64,000 nt of DNA, taken from the NCBI RefSeq assembly GCF_016863015.1, contig NZ_BOOB01000017.1, forward strand, positions 186,001 through 250,000, given 5' to 3'. Below are positions 55,307 to 63,790 of this stretch, piece after piece. This DNA comes from Microbispora amethystogenes. GTDB taxonomy: Bacteria; Actinomycetota; Actinomycetes; Streptosporangiales; Streptosporangiaceae. The number at the start of each line of letters is the position of its first letter. Position 1 is the first letter of the stretch. The translations under genes and the position numbers were made by a program. The notes beneath the pieces were generated by a model. It saw only the letters and a list, made by a program, of their open reading frames with translations, was not told the origin of the DNA and ran no database searches.

Positions 55307-56290
55307 TCAGCCCCGGCTGCCCGCCGGGGTGGGGGTCGGGCTCTGGCTGTGCGGCGCCGCCGAGGGCTCGAACGCCGTGGCCCCGCTGCCGATCCCGTAC
55401 GCGCCCGAGCGGCCGGCCAGTTGCTCCCGCAGAGCGTAGACCACCACGACCCGGCCCGCGGCGAAATCGAGAGTGTCCACGGTCGAGACGGCGGAGGCCA
55501 CCCCTCCCGTGTCGTGCAGGGCCTCGATCACCCCGCCCGTGGCGGAGGCGTTGGCGGTGCCCGCGAGGACGGTGCCGAGAGCGCCGCTGTCGAGACCGGC
55601 GGCGACCGAGACGACGGCGTTCGTCTCCCGCTCGGCGTCCTCTCCGTCGTACGGCTGGGCCGGCGCGAGCACGATGGCCATCGTGGCCCGCTCCTCGGGC
55701 TTGCCGCTCAGGGTCAGGAAGTCGCCCGACTGGAACGCCTCCAAGACTCCGGTGGCCGCCGCGTTGGGCCGCCCCGCCTGCCCGCGGTCGTTGGTCACGA
55801 CCGCGCTCGCGAGCATCGCGGCGGCCTTGTCGTACGGCGAGGCCCCGTCGGGGAACGCCGTGCCGGGCGGGGCGAGGGTGGTCGCCAGCCCGTCGACGAG
55901 ACTCGCCTGACCGGCCTCGACGAACTTCTCGGTGAGGCTGATCCTGCCGCTGTAGACGCCGCCCGCGCTGGTCACGAGCTTCTCGACCGCGTCGCGCATC
56001 GCGGCGGGCGCGCCCGGCGCCTCGACGAGCAGGACGTGCTCCCCCACGAGCTGGCCACGTACGAGGTCGGCCAGGTGCGCGGTGATCAGCGAGTCGGAGC
56101 CCTCCTCGCGGGTCTGCAGCTGCGAGATCTGGGCCAGGTTGCTCTCGTTGGCCTTCCGCAGGGACGCGGTCATCTCCTCGGCCGACTTGAAGAACATGGG
56201 CTCCAGCACGGTGCTGCCCAGCACGATGCCGACCGTGAGCGCGAGGAAGATCGCCACGATGGAGACGAGGTGATAACGGAAATCGATCAC
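55307..56290 (-). CDS. steB: SteB/MctB-family protein (copper transporter-annotated)
   Basis: 327 aa: short N-terminus, one membrane helix (I-D-F-R-Y-H-L-V-S-I-V-A-I-F-L-A-L), then a coiled coil (about 45-75) and an extracytoplasmic domain, ending in a Ser/Pro tail. Mycobacterial Rv1698 (MctB) was first described as a copper channel; corynebacterial SteB forms a septal complex with SteA and affects peptidoglycan hydrolysis at division. GTG 56290 overlaps the steA stop (GTGA), matching the SteA-SteB pair. Confidence 0.9.
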   Translation of the reverse strand: MIDFRYHLVSIVAIFLALTVGIVLGSTVLEPMFFKSAEEMTASLRKANESNLAQISQLQTREEGSDSLITAHLADLVRGQLVGEHVLLVEAPGAPAAMRDAVEKLVTSAGGVYSGRISLTEKFVEAGQASLVDGLATTLAPPGTAFPDGASPYDKAAAMLASAVVTNDRGQAGRPNAAATGVLEAFQSGDFLTLSGKPEERATMAIVLAPAQPYDGEDAERETNAVVSVAAGLDSGALGTVLAGTANASATGGVIEALHDTGGVASAVSTVDTLDFAAGRVVVVYALREQLAGRSGAYGIGSGATAFEPSAAPHSQSPTPTPAGSRG

Positions 56291-57486
56291 GAGAAGAGTC
56301 CGACCAACCAGAAGATGAAGCCGTTCCAGGCCACGCGCAGGCCGTTCAGCCACACCTGGCCGATCGGCGAAACCGAGATCACCACACCGATCGTGACCAG
56401 GGTGGTGGCCACGAGCAGCAACAGGGAGGGGGTCGAGATCCGGCTGCGGTAGAGCCGGCTCACGCCCTTGGCGTCCACGAGCTTGCTGCCCACCCGCAGC
56501 CGGGTCAGGAAGGTGCTCGCCGCGCCCGACCTGCCCTTGTCGAGGAACTCGTCGAGCGTCCAGTGCGTGCCGACCGCGACGATCAGCGTGGCGCCCTTGT
56601 CGTCGGCCAGGAGCATCGCGATGTCCTCGCTGGTCCCGGTCGCGGGGAACACGACCGCCTCCTGGCCCAGCCGGTGCACCCGCTCCAGCCCCGGCGCCCG
56701 GCCGTCGCGGTAGGCGTGGACGACCAGCTCGGCGCCGCAGCGCAGCGCCTTCTCCGAGACCGAGTCGAAGTCGCCGACGATGATGTCGGGGACGTAGCCC
56801 GCCTCCAGCAGGGCGTCCGCGCCGCCGTCCACCCCGATGAGCACGGGCCGGTACTCGCGGATGTACGGCCGGAGCGTCGCGATGTCCTCCTTGTAGTGGT
56901 AACCGCGGACCACGATGAGCGTGTGGCGGTTCTCCAGGGAGGTGCGGATGTCCGGGACGCCGACGCCGTCGATGAGCAGGTCGCGCTCGCGCCGGACGTA
57001 CTCCATCGTGTTCGCGGCGAACGCCTCGATCTGGACGGCGAGGCCCGCCCGGGCCTCGATCATCGCCGCCTCGACGCTCTCGGCGGTCTGCGGCTCCCCC
57101 TTGCCGACCAGCTCGTCATCGAGATAGATCATGCCGTCGTGGACGCGGATCACATCGCCGTCCGCGATCCGCTCGAAGAGCTCCGGCGACGCGTTGTCGA
57201 TCAGCGGGACGCCCGCGTCGATCAGGATCTGCGGCCCGAGGTTGGGATAGCGGCCGCTGATACTGGCGGCCGCGTTCACCACGGCGGCCACGCCGCACGC
57301 GACAAGGGCCTCCCCGCTGACCCGGTCGATGTCGACGTGATCGATAATCGCGATTTCACCGGGCTTGAGGCGCTTGGTCAGCCTCTTCGTCCGCCTGTCG
57401 ATTCTCGCCACTGCCGACACCCCGGGAAGGCCCTCGACCTTCCTGCGGCGGAGGCCCGGAACGTTCAAGCTCGGGACCTTCATCAT
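56287..57486 (-). CDS. steA: putative cytokinetic ring protein SteA
   Basis: 399 aa with a thiamine-pyrophosphokinase-like catalytic fold in the middle (G-V-D-G-G-A-D-A-L-L-E-A-G, D-I-I-V-G-D-F-D-S-V-S, T-S-E-D-I-A-M-L-L-A) and two C-terminal membrane helices (L-L-L-L-V-A-T-T-L-V-T, F-I-F-W-L-V-G-L). SteA localises to the division ring and acts with SteB in corynebacteria. The start is one of three clustered ATGs (57492, 57486, 57483); 57486 has AGGA at best spacing. Confidence 0.9.
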   Translation of the reverse strand: MMKVPSLNVPGLRRRKVEGLPGVSAVARIDRRTKRLTKRLKPGEIAIIDHVDIDRVSGEALVACGVAAVVNAAASISGRYPNLGPQILIDAGVPLIDNASPELFERIADGDVIRVHDGMIYLDDELVGKGEPQTAESVEAAMIEARAGLAVQIEAFAANTMEYVRRERDLLIDGVGVPDIRTSLENRHTLIVVRGYHYKEDIATLRPYIREYRPVLIGVDGGADALLEAGYVPDIIVGDFDSVSEKALRCGAELVVHAYRDGRAPGLERVHRLGQEAVVFPATGTSEDIAMLLADDKGATLIVAVGTHWTLDEFLDKGRSGAASTFLTRLRVGSKLVDAKGVSRLYRSRISTPSLLLLVATTLVTIGVVISVSPIGQVWLNGLRVAWNGFIFWLVGLFS

Positions 57487-57718
57487 GACCATCCTGCCAG
57501 AGGCGGAGACCGCCACGCTTCCACACCCCAAGGCTCGTCTGAATTGTCACCGCAAGTCAGGGATGTTGCCGAGGTGCGGGACCGGGGGCGTCCTGGCCCG
57601 CGCACCTGCCTCGTGACGACGTCCGTCCCCCGTTCCTCCGCCCCCTCGTGCCCCGGGGCTTGACTGCTTCCCGGCGCGCCCTGATCCAAACGCCACCCCC
57701 GGCGCGCTCCGCAGAGTG

Positions 57719-57789
57719 TACGGGAATGCCCAGGTCAGCGCATACGGGACGCCAGGTCGGCGCATACGGGATGTCAGGTTGGAAGCGCG
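57719..57789. repeat. 22-25-bp tandem repeats in the recN-steA gap
   Basis: Three units starting TACGGGA at 57719, 57743 and 57765, each continuing to CAGGT(C/T)(A/G)G or a close variant. The surrounding 57487-57803 (317 bp) has no supportable gene; the open frames are Arg/Pro-rich. The repeats lie upstream of steA and might carry promoter or operator half-sites. Confidence 0.65.
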
Positions 57790-57803
57790 TGCGTGATTCC
57801 AGG

Positions 57804-59576
57804 TCAGCCGGTGGCGGCCCGCCGGCCGGACCCCCGGGCCGCCTTCGACGCCTCCTTCTCCCAGGCGCCCTTGTCGGCGGCGGCGATGGACAGCAGCTCC
57901 GCCGCGTGCGCCCGCCCGAGCTCGGAGTCCTCCAAGCCGGCGAGCATCCGCGACAGCTCCCGCTCGCGCCCCTCCCGGTCGAGCGCCACCACACCGCTGC
58001 GGACCACCCGGCCGTCGCTGGCCTTCTCGACCACGAGGTGCTGGTCGGCGAACGCCGCGACCTGCGGGAGGTGGGTGACCACGATCACCTGGGCGGTGCG
58101 GGCCAGCTTGGCCAGCCGCCGGCCGATCTCCACGGCCGCCTTGCCGCCCACGCCCGCGTCGACCTCGTCGAAGACGAACGTCGGGACGGGGTCGGCTCCG
58201 GCGAAGACCACCTCGATCGCCAGCATCACCCGGCTCAGCTCGCCGCCCGAGGCCCCCTTGGTCAGCGGCAGCGGCGGCGCGCCGGGATGGGAGGCCAGGC
58301 GGAGCTCGACCTCGTCGACGCCGTGCGGCCCGAACTCGCCGGCGGCGGTGATGGCGACGCTCACCCGCGCGTGCGGCATGGCGAGAGCCGTGAGCTCGCT
58401 GGTGACCGCCTCGCCGAAACGCTCGGCCGCGGCGGTCCGGATGGCGGTCAGCTCCCCGGCCAGCTCTCCGAGCCGCCCGCCGAGCTCGCCGTGCTCCCGG
58501 GTCAGCTCCTCGATGCGGTCGTCGTCGCCGTCGAGCTCCGTCAGCCTCTCGGCGGCCCGCTGCGCCCACGCGAGCACCGCGGAGACGTCCTCGCCGTACT
58601 TGCGCATGAGGCCGTTCAGGGCCGCCCTGCGCTCCTGCACGGCGGCGAGCCGCGCCGGGTCGGCCTCGACCGACTCGGCGTACGCCGCCAGCTCGGTCGC
58701 CACGTCGGAGACCAGATAGCCGGCCTCGGCCAGCCGCTCGGCGAGCCCGGCGAGCGCGGGGTCGAAGTCGCGCACGGACTCCACGGCCGTCTTCGCGTGG
58801 CCGAGCAGCGACACGGCGTCCTGCACGTCCTGCGCGGTCGTCATGGGGTCGCCGAGCAGCGCCGCGTGGGCGGTCGTGGCGGCGGTGCGCAGCGCGTCGG
58901 CATGGGAGAGCCGCTCGGCCTCCTCCTTGAGCTCGACGTCCTCCCCCTGCCTCGGCTCGGCCTTCTCGATCTCCTCCAGGCCGAACCGCAGGACGTCGGC
59001 CTCCTGCACCCGCTCCCTGGCCTTCTCGGTCAGCTCGCGGAGCAGGTCGCCCACCTGCTTGTGCCGCTTGTACGCCTGCTCGTAGGCACGCAGCGGCTTG
59101 ACCAGCTCGTCTCCGGCGTAGCGGTCGAGCGCCGCGCGTTGCCTGCCCGGTTGCAGCAGTCGCTGCTGGTCCATCTGCCCGTGCACGGCCACGAGGTCGT
59201 CGGCGATGAAGGTCAGGGTCCCGACCGGTACGGCCCGGCCGCCGAGCCAGGCGCGGGAGCGGCCCTCGGCGGAGACCGACCGGGAGATGATGAGCTGCCC
59301 GTCCTCGACCTCGCCGCCGACGTCGGCGACCTGCTGGGCCACCCGCCCCTCGGCCTCGATCACAAGGGTGCCCTCGATGAGCGCCTTGTCGGCGCCCGGG
59401 CGCACCCTGGCGGGGTCGGCCCGCCCCCCGAACAGCAGGCCGAGACCGGTCACGACCATCGTCTTGCCCGCGCCTGTCTCACCCGTGACGACGGTGAATC
59501 CGGGTGACAGCTCCAGAACGGCCTCGTCGATCACGCCGAGCCCCTGGATGCGGACCTCCTCGACCCGTGGCCGCAC
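57804..59576 (-). CDS. recN: DNA repair protein RecN
   Basis: An SMC-like ATPase that acts early at double-strand breaks. 590 aa: Walker A T-G-E-T-G-A-G-K-T-M at residues 32-41, long coiled-coil arms in the middle (E-L-K-E-E-A-E-R-L), signature L-T-K-G-A-S-G-G-E-L-S-R-V and Walker B F-V-F-D-E-V-D-A-G-V-G. GTG 59576 follows GGGAGGG. Standard neighbour of tlyA and nadK in actinobacteria. Confidence 0.96.
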   Translation of the reverse strand: MRPRVEEVRIQGLGVIDEAVLELSPGFTVVTGETGAGKTMVVTGLGLLFGGRADPARVRPGADKALIEGTLVIEAEGRVAQQVADVGGEVEDGQLIISRSVSAEGRSRAWLGGRAVPVGTLTFIADDLVAVHGQMDQQRLLQPGRQRAALDRYAGDELVKPLRAYEQAYKRHKQVGDLLRELTEKARERVQEADVLRFGLEEIEKAEPRQGEDVELKEEAERLSHADALRTAATTAHAALLGDPMTTAQDVQDAVSLLGHAKTAVESVRDFDPALAGLAERLAEAGYLVSDVATELAAYAESVEADPARLAAVQERRAALNGLMRKYGEDVSAVLAWAQRAAERLTELDGDDDRIEELTREHGELGGRLGELAGELTAIRTAAAERFGEAVTSELTALAMPHARVSVAITAAGEFGPHGVDEVELRLASHPGAPPLPLTKGASGGELSRVMLAIEVVFAGADPVPTFVFDEVDAGVGGKAAVEIGRRLAKLARTAQVIVVTHLPQVAAFADQHLVVEKASDGRVVRSGVVALDREGRERELSRMLAGLEDSELGRAHAAELLSIAAADKGAWEKEASKAARGSGRRAATG

Positions 59577-59763
59577 TGGTCCCTCCCGTAATGCCGACCG
59601 AACCCGCCAGAGATCCTACGCGTAACTCGTCAAGATTTTCGAGGACGCCGGGTCGAGATCGCGACCCGAACGAGAATCTGTGGACAAGAAACCGCTGGTC
59701 AACGGGCGAATCACCATCAACCGCCACGACTCCGTCGCCGATCTGTGGTCACTCGCCTTGTAG

Positions 59764-59898
59764 TCAGCCGATCCGCGGTCGGCGAGCCTGGATACGGCCG
59801 GCTCAGAGTCGGCCGGTCCAGAGCAGGCCGGTCCAGAGTCGGCGGGCCTGGAGCCGGCCGATCCAGGGTGAGCCGGCCAGGGGTCAACCGGCCTGGGT
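59764..59898. repeat. 15-bp minisatellite, nine degenerate units, directly after the nadK stop
   Basis: Nine 15-bp units of type TCGGCCGGTCCAGAG (best copies 59809-59823 and 59824-59838) run from 59764 to the nadK stop codon at 59898-59900. It occupies almost half of the 321-bp nadK-recN gap (59577-59897), in which I see no gene. In the nadK frame beyond the stop, the units read as S-G-P-A-D-type pentapeptides. Confidence 0.75.
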
Positions 59899-60818
59899 CA
59901 GCCGGAGCGCACCCGGCCGCGCCAGCCCTGAACGGGCAGGTCGAACTTCGCGACCAGGCGGTCGGTGAAGGGCGCGCCGGTGGTCTCCACGCCGAGCAGC
60001 CGGGCGAGCCGTACGGGCACCTCCCCCTTGCGGACCTCCACCCGGGCGCCCGGCGGCACGTCGAAGCGGCGGCGGCCGTCGCACCACAGCACCCCGGCGC
60101 TGGTGTCGGGCAGGATCTCCACCGCCAGCGTGGACTTCGGCGACACCACCATCGGCCGGGCGAACAGCGCGTGGGCGCTGTTCGGCACCAGCAGCAGCGC
60201 CTCCACCTCGGGCCAGACGACCGGGCCGCCCGCCGAGAACGCGTACGCCGTCGACCCCGTCGGCGTCGCGCAGATCACGCCGTCGCAGCCCCACCGGGAC
60301 AGCGGCCGGCCGTCGATCTCCGCGACGACCTCCAGCATGCGGTCCTTCTTCTCCACCGACGCCTCGTTGAGCGCCCAGGTCCGCGCGAGCACCGAGCCGT
60401 TCAGCCGCACGACGACCTCGATCGTCATGCGCTCCTCGACCTCGTAGCGCCCCTCGGCCACCCGGTCCACCACGGACGCGAGGTCCTCCATCTCGGCCTC
60501 CGCGAGGAAGCCCACATGGCCGAGGTTCACCCCCAGCAGCGGCACCCCGGCCGGACGGGCCAGCTCCGCGGCCCGCAGCAGCGTGCCGTCACCGCCCAGC
60601 ACGATGATCAGCTCGGCCTCCTGGGAGGCGGCCCCGTTCTCGGGGACCACCTCGGCCAGGGCGCAGCCGAGCTCCTCGGCCTCGTCGTCCAGCACTCGGA
60701 CGTTGACGCCCGCCGCGATCAGCCGCTCCATGACCAGCCGGGCGCTGTGCACCGCCGCCTCCCGGCCCGTGTGCGCGGTGACCAGGACGGTCCTCTTGGC
60801 GTCCGCCCGGTCGTCCAC
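59898..60818 (-). CDS. nadK: NAD kinase
   Basis: Phosphorylates NAD to NADP. The core is complete: I-V-L-G-G-D-G-T-L-L-R (GGDGT), L-G-V-N-L-G-H-V-G-F-L-A-E, A-L-N-E-A-S-V (NE/D), and C-A-T-P-T-G-S-T-A-Y-A-F-S-A-G-G. GTG 60818 is 4 nt after GGGAGG and gives 306 aa, the normal length. The frame stays open to GTG 60980, which overlaps the tlyA stop as GTGA; that start would add 54 Gly/Thr-rich residues. Which start is used is open. Confidence 0.93.
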   Translation of the reverse strand: MDDRADAKRTVLVTAHTGREAAVHSARLVMERLIAAGVNVRVLDDEAEELGCALAEVVPENGAASQEAELIIVLGGDGTLLRAAELARPAGVPLLGVNLGHVGFLAEAEMEDLASVVDRVAEGRYEVEERMTIEVVVRLNGSVLARTWALNEASVEKKDRMLEVVAEIDGRPLSRWGCDGVICATPTGSTAYAFSAGGPVVWPEVEALLLVPNSAHALFARPMVVSPKSTLAVEILPDTSAGVLWCDGRRRFDVPPGARVEVRKGEVPVRLARLLGVETTGAPFTDRLVAKFDLPVQGWRGRVRSG

Positions 60819-60976
60819 CACGCCTCCCGTGTCCCCGATGTCTCCGGTGCCGCTCCCCGTGCCCACTACTGGGCTCCCTGCGGGGCCGCCTGCTGTGCCG
60901 CTCACCGTGCTCGTCGTCTCCACGCCTCGCCGCCCGCGCCCACTCTCGGGCCCGCGCCCGCTCTCGCCGCCCGCGC

Positions 60977-61786
60977 TCACTGGGGCCCCTCCGCGACCGC
61001 CGCGCCGATGGCGGCGTCCAGGTCGGGGACCGGGTCGTGTCCCGGTCCCTTCCCCAGCCACAACAGGTATTCCACGTTGCCCGACGGCCCGGGCAGCGGG
61101 CTCGCCGTCACTCCCTTGACCGTCAGGCCCAGCGAACGGGCGCTGACCGCGACGTCCCGGACCGCCTCCGCCCGCAGTGCGGGGTCGCGTACGACGCCGC
61201 CCGCGCCCACGCGGTCCTTACCCACCTCGAACTGGGGTTTGACCAGCATCGCGAAGTCCGCCACCCCGGCCGCGCACGCCGCCAGCGCGGGCAGGACCAG
61301 ACGAAGGGAGATGAAGGACAGGTCTCCGACGACCAGCGTCGGGGGCTCCCCGACCATCTCCGGGGTCAGATCCCGGACGTTGACCCGCTCCATCACCGTC
61401 ACCCTCGGGTCGGTCCGGAGCGACCAGGCGAGCTGGCCGTACCCCACGTCGACCGCGAGCACGTGCGCGGCGCCGTGCCTGAGCAGCACGTCGGTGAACC
61501 CACCGGTCGAGGCTCCGGCGTCGAGGCACCGGCGCCCCTCGGCGCTCAGGCCCGCGAAGGCGCTCAGCGCGCCGAGCAGCTTGTGCGCCCCCCTGGACAC
61601 GTAGTCAGGGCCCTCCGGCGTCTCGGCCACGACGATGGGCGCGGCGGTGTCCACCTGGGTGGCCGCCTTGCCCGCGACACGGCCGCCGACGCTCACCCGG
61701 CCCGCATCGATGAGCTGCGCCGCCTGCTCACGGGACCGGGCGAGCCCGCGGCGCACGAGTTCGCTGTCCAGCCGGACGCGCTTCAC
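60977..61786 (-). CDS. tlyA: TlyA-family 16S/23S rRNA (cytidine-2'-O)-methyltransferase
   Basis: In mycobacteria TlyA methylates C1409 of 16S and C1920 of 23S rRNA and makes ribosomes sensitive to capreomycin and viomycin. 269 aa: N-terminal S4 domain (R-L-D-S-E-L-V-R-R-G-L-A, residues 4-60) and a Rossmann methyltransferase with SAM loop C-L-D-A-G-A-S-T-G-G-F-T-D and catalytic-region K (S-R-G-A-H-K-L), D (V-V-G-D-L-S-F-I-S) and K (L-V-K-P-Q-F-E). GTG 61786 overlaps the upstream small gene (GTGA). Confidence 0.95.
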   Translation of the reverse strand: MKRVRLDSELVRRGLARSREQAAQLIDAGRVSVGGRVAGKAATQVDTAAPIVVAETPEGPDYVSRGAHKLLGALSAFAGLSAEGRRCLDAGASTGGFTDVLLRHGAAHVLAVDVGYGQLAWSLRTDPRVTVMERVNVRDLTPEMVGEPPTLVVGDLSFISLRLVLPALAACAAGVADFAMLVKPQFEVGKDRVGAGGVVRDPALRAEAVRDVAVSARSLGLTVKGVTASPLPGPSGNVEYLLWLGKGPGHDPVPDLDAAIGAAVAEGPQ

Positions 61787-62043
61787 GCGGCCCCCGCCGG
61801 CCGCCCAAAGGAGTCCTCAGCGCCGGAGCCCTCTCCGCTGGGTCCTTCTGTGCCGGATCCCTCTCCGCCGGAGTCCTCGACGGACGCGAGCACCGTCTCA
61901 AGGCCGGTGAGAACCCGTTCGAAGACTCCCACGTGCCCGGACACCGGCGTCTGCGCCAGCTCTCCGAGCGGCGACAACGCGGCCCGCACGCCGTCGGCGC
62001 CCGAGGCGGGCGGCTCCCACGGCGCGATATCGCTGTCCGTCAT
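61783..62043 (-). CDS. small conserved protein upstream of tlyA, with repeat-built tail
   Basis: 86 aa. The first 55 residues are conserved-looking (M-T-D-S-D-I, then V-S-G-H-V-G-V-F-E-R-V-L-T-G-L-E-T-V-L), a short helical segment found in small actinobacterial proteins next to tlyA; function unknown. The tail is acidic Ser/Gly pentapeptides (E-D-S-G-G, E-G-S-G-T, E-G-P-S-G) from a 15-bp minisatellite. AGGAAGGGA precedes the ATG. The gene is translationally coupled to tlyA. Confidence 0.78.
   Translation of the reverse strand: MTDSDIAPWEPPASGADGVRAALSPLGELAQTPVSGHVGVFERVLTGLETVLASVEDSGGEGSGTEGPSGEGSGAEDSFGRPAGAA
61807..61881. repeat. 15-bp minisatellite, five units, encoding the tail of the small protein
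   Basis: Units at 61807-61821, 61822-61836, 61837-61851, 61852-61866 and 61867-61881; best consensus GCCGGAGCCCTCTCC. Copies at 61822 and 61852 differ by one base. They encode acidic Gly/Ser pentapeptides on the minus strand. Confidence 0.8.
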
Positions 62044-62309
62044 GGTCCCTTCCTGCTCCGATCAGCTGCCCCAGACCGCCGCCTGCGGCTGCCGGGTCGT
62101 CCCGACGCTATCGGACGCCACCGACGATCGCGTCCCATCCGGCCGTTCCACGGGGACCTCGCGGTGCCGCCGACCGGCGACTCGGCCTCGATTCCGCGCG
62201 GGCAGCCGGTGAAGGGCCTACTGTCGGTGGTAGGGGGAATCGCACCAGCGACCCGTGGTCCGCGCGCGGCCCACCGGGGAACACGGACCGTGAGGAGAAA
62301 GGCAGGCGC

Positions 62310-62657
62310 ATGGCGACCGTCGAGGAATGCCGGGCGGCGCTGGACAAGCTCGTCGAGCACTTCGACGGCATAAGCCAGGAGGACCGCGCCAAACACGTCG
62401 TCGAACGCAGGCTCGCCTGCCACATCTCCGACCTCGGCGTGACCTTCTTCGGCCGCCTCCACCGGGGCGGCCTCGACCCCTTCAAAGAGGTGCCGCCGGA
62501 GGACGGCAGGCCCGCCGAGGTCAAGCTCACGCTGAAGAGCGAGGACCTGATCTCCATGGTGAACGGCGAACTCGACATGGCCCGTGCGCTGTTCGGCGGC
62601 CGCGTCAAGATCGATGCCAGCCTCGGCGACCTTCTCCGCCTCCGCAAGCTCCTCTAA
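62310..62657 (+). CDS. SCP2 sterol-transfer-domain-like protein
   Basis: 115 aa, a stand-alone SCP2-type fold: V-E-R-R-L-A-C-H-I-S-D-L-G-V-T-F-F-G-R-L, A-E-V-K-L-T-L-K-S-E-D-L-I-S-M-V-N-G-E-L and A-R-A-L-F-G-G-R-V-K-I-D-A-S. SCP2 domains bind lipids or hydrophobic ligands; stand-alone actinobacterial members have no known role. GTGAGGAGAAAGG precedes ATG 62310. Monocistronic, divergent from the tlyA unit (266-bp gap) and convergent with the phosphatase gene. Confidence 0.85.
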   Translation: MATVEECRAALDKLVEHFDGISQEDRAKHVVERRLACHISDLGVTFFGRLHRGGLDPFKEVPPEDGRPAEVKLTLKSEDLISMVNGELDMARALFGGRVKIDASLGDLLRLRKLL

Positions 62658-62753
62658 GACTTCGCCGGCACTCCCTTTCCCGCGTTCCTTGGACTGGCGG
62701 CATCCGGAACGCGGCCTGGCCGGCTCAGCCTTCTCGTACGGGAGCGTGCGGGG

Positions 62754-63788
62754 TCACCGGCCGAGTGCCGTCAGCGCCGCCTTCACCGCGTCCTCGTCCG
62801 CCTGCCCGTCGCCCACCGCCTCCCAGGTGGCGGCGCACGCCGCCCGGAGACCGTCGACGGAGTCGCCCTCTCCGGTGAGCGCGAGTTCGCCGTCCTCCCA
62901 CGCGGCCGTCCAGCCGCCGCAGGTCCACCCGGCCGTTCCGCGCCGTACGCCGGCCGCGGGCCGGTGCAGCCCCGACAGGTCGGCCGCGATGTGCGTCGGC
63001 CGGTGGTGGGGCGCGGCGGTGAGCACGTCGAGCGGACCGGCGACGCCGGTGAGCACGAGCAGGCTGTCGACGCCGGCCCGGTTCGCGCCCTCGATGTCGG
63101 TGTCGAGCCGGTCGCCCACGACAAGCGGCCGCTGTGCCCGGGTCCGGATCATCGACTCGCGGTGCAGCGGCGGCTCCGGCTTGCCCGCCACGGCGGGTTC
63201 GACGCCGGTCGCGGTGGCGATCACCCGGCTCAGCGAGCCGTTGCCGGGAAGCGTGCCCCTGTCCGTGGGCATGGTGGTGTCGCGGTTGGCCGCGACGAAC
63301 CAGGCTCCCTGGCTGACGGCGAGCGCTCCCTCCGACAGCAACCCGTAGGACAGGTTGTCGGCGAAGCCCTGCACCACGGCGGCGGGCTCGTCGAGGGCCG
63401 TCGTCACCGGGCGCAGCCCGTGCTCACGCAGCGCCATCCGCAGGCCCATCCCGCCGACGACCAGGACGGCCGCGCCCGCCGGCACGTGCTCGGCCACCAG
63501 CCGGGCGGCCGCCTGCGCGGACGTCACCACGTCCGACGCGGTCGCGGGAGCACCCAGATGGCTCAGGTGCTGGGCGATCGCGCCGGGCGTGCGCGACGCG
63601 TTGTTCGTCACGTACGCGAGCCGTACGCCGAGGTCCCGCGCCTTGCGCAACGCCTCCGGCGCACCGGGGACCGCGTGCCTGCCGAGGTAGACGACGCCGT
63701 CGAGATCGAGCAGGAGCGTGTCGTAGGCGTCCACGAGCACGCCGGGCGCCTGCGGCGCGGGGGAAGAGGCCGGGGAGGAGGTGCTCAT
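62754..63788 (-). CDS. HAD-superfamily IIA hydrolase (NagD/phosphoglycolate phosphatase-like)
   Basis: 344 aa. HAD motifs: L-L-L-D-L-D-G-V-V-Y-L-G (catalytic Asp pair), V-T-N-N-A-S-R-T (motif II), G-K-P-E-P (motif III Lys) and V-V-G-D-R-L-D-T-D-I (motif IV). Class IIA cap between motifs II and III. Members dephosphorylate small sugar or nucleotide phosphates; substrate unknown. A C-terminal extension of about 70 residues (W-T-C-G-G-W-T-A-A-W-E onward) follows the catalytic fold. ATG 63788 lies 2 nt after the stop of the TPR gene, so the two are one operon. Confidence 0.9.
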   Translation of the reverse strand: MSTSSPASSPAPQAPGVLVDAYDTLLLDLDGVVYLGRHAVPGAPEALRKARDLGVRLAYVTNNASRTPGAIAQHLSHLGAPATASDVVTSAQAAARLVAEHVPAGAAVLVVGGMGLRMALREHGLRPVTTALDEPAAVVQGFADNLSYGLLSEGALAVSQGAWFVAANRDTTMPTDRGTLPGNGSLSRVIATATGVEPAVAGKPEPPLHRESMIRTRAQRPLVVGDRLDTDIEGANRAGVDSLLVLTGVAGPLDVLTAAPHHRPTHIAADLSGLHRPAAGVRRGTAGWTCGGWTAAWEDGELALTGEGDSVDGLRAACAATWEAVGDGQADEDAVKAALTALGR

Positions 63789-63790
63789 CG

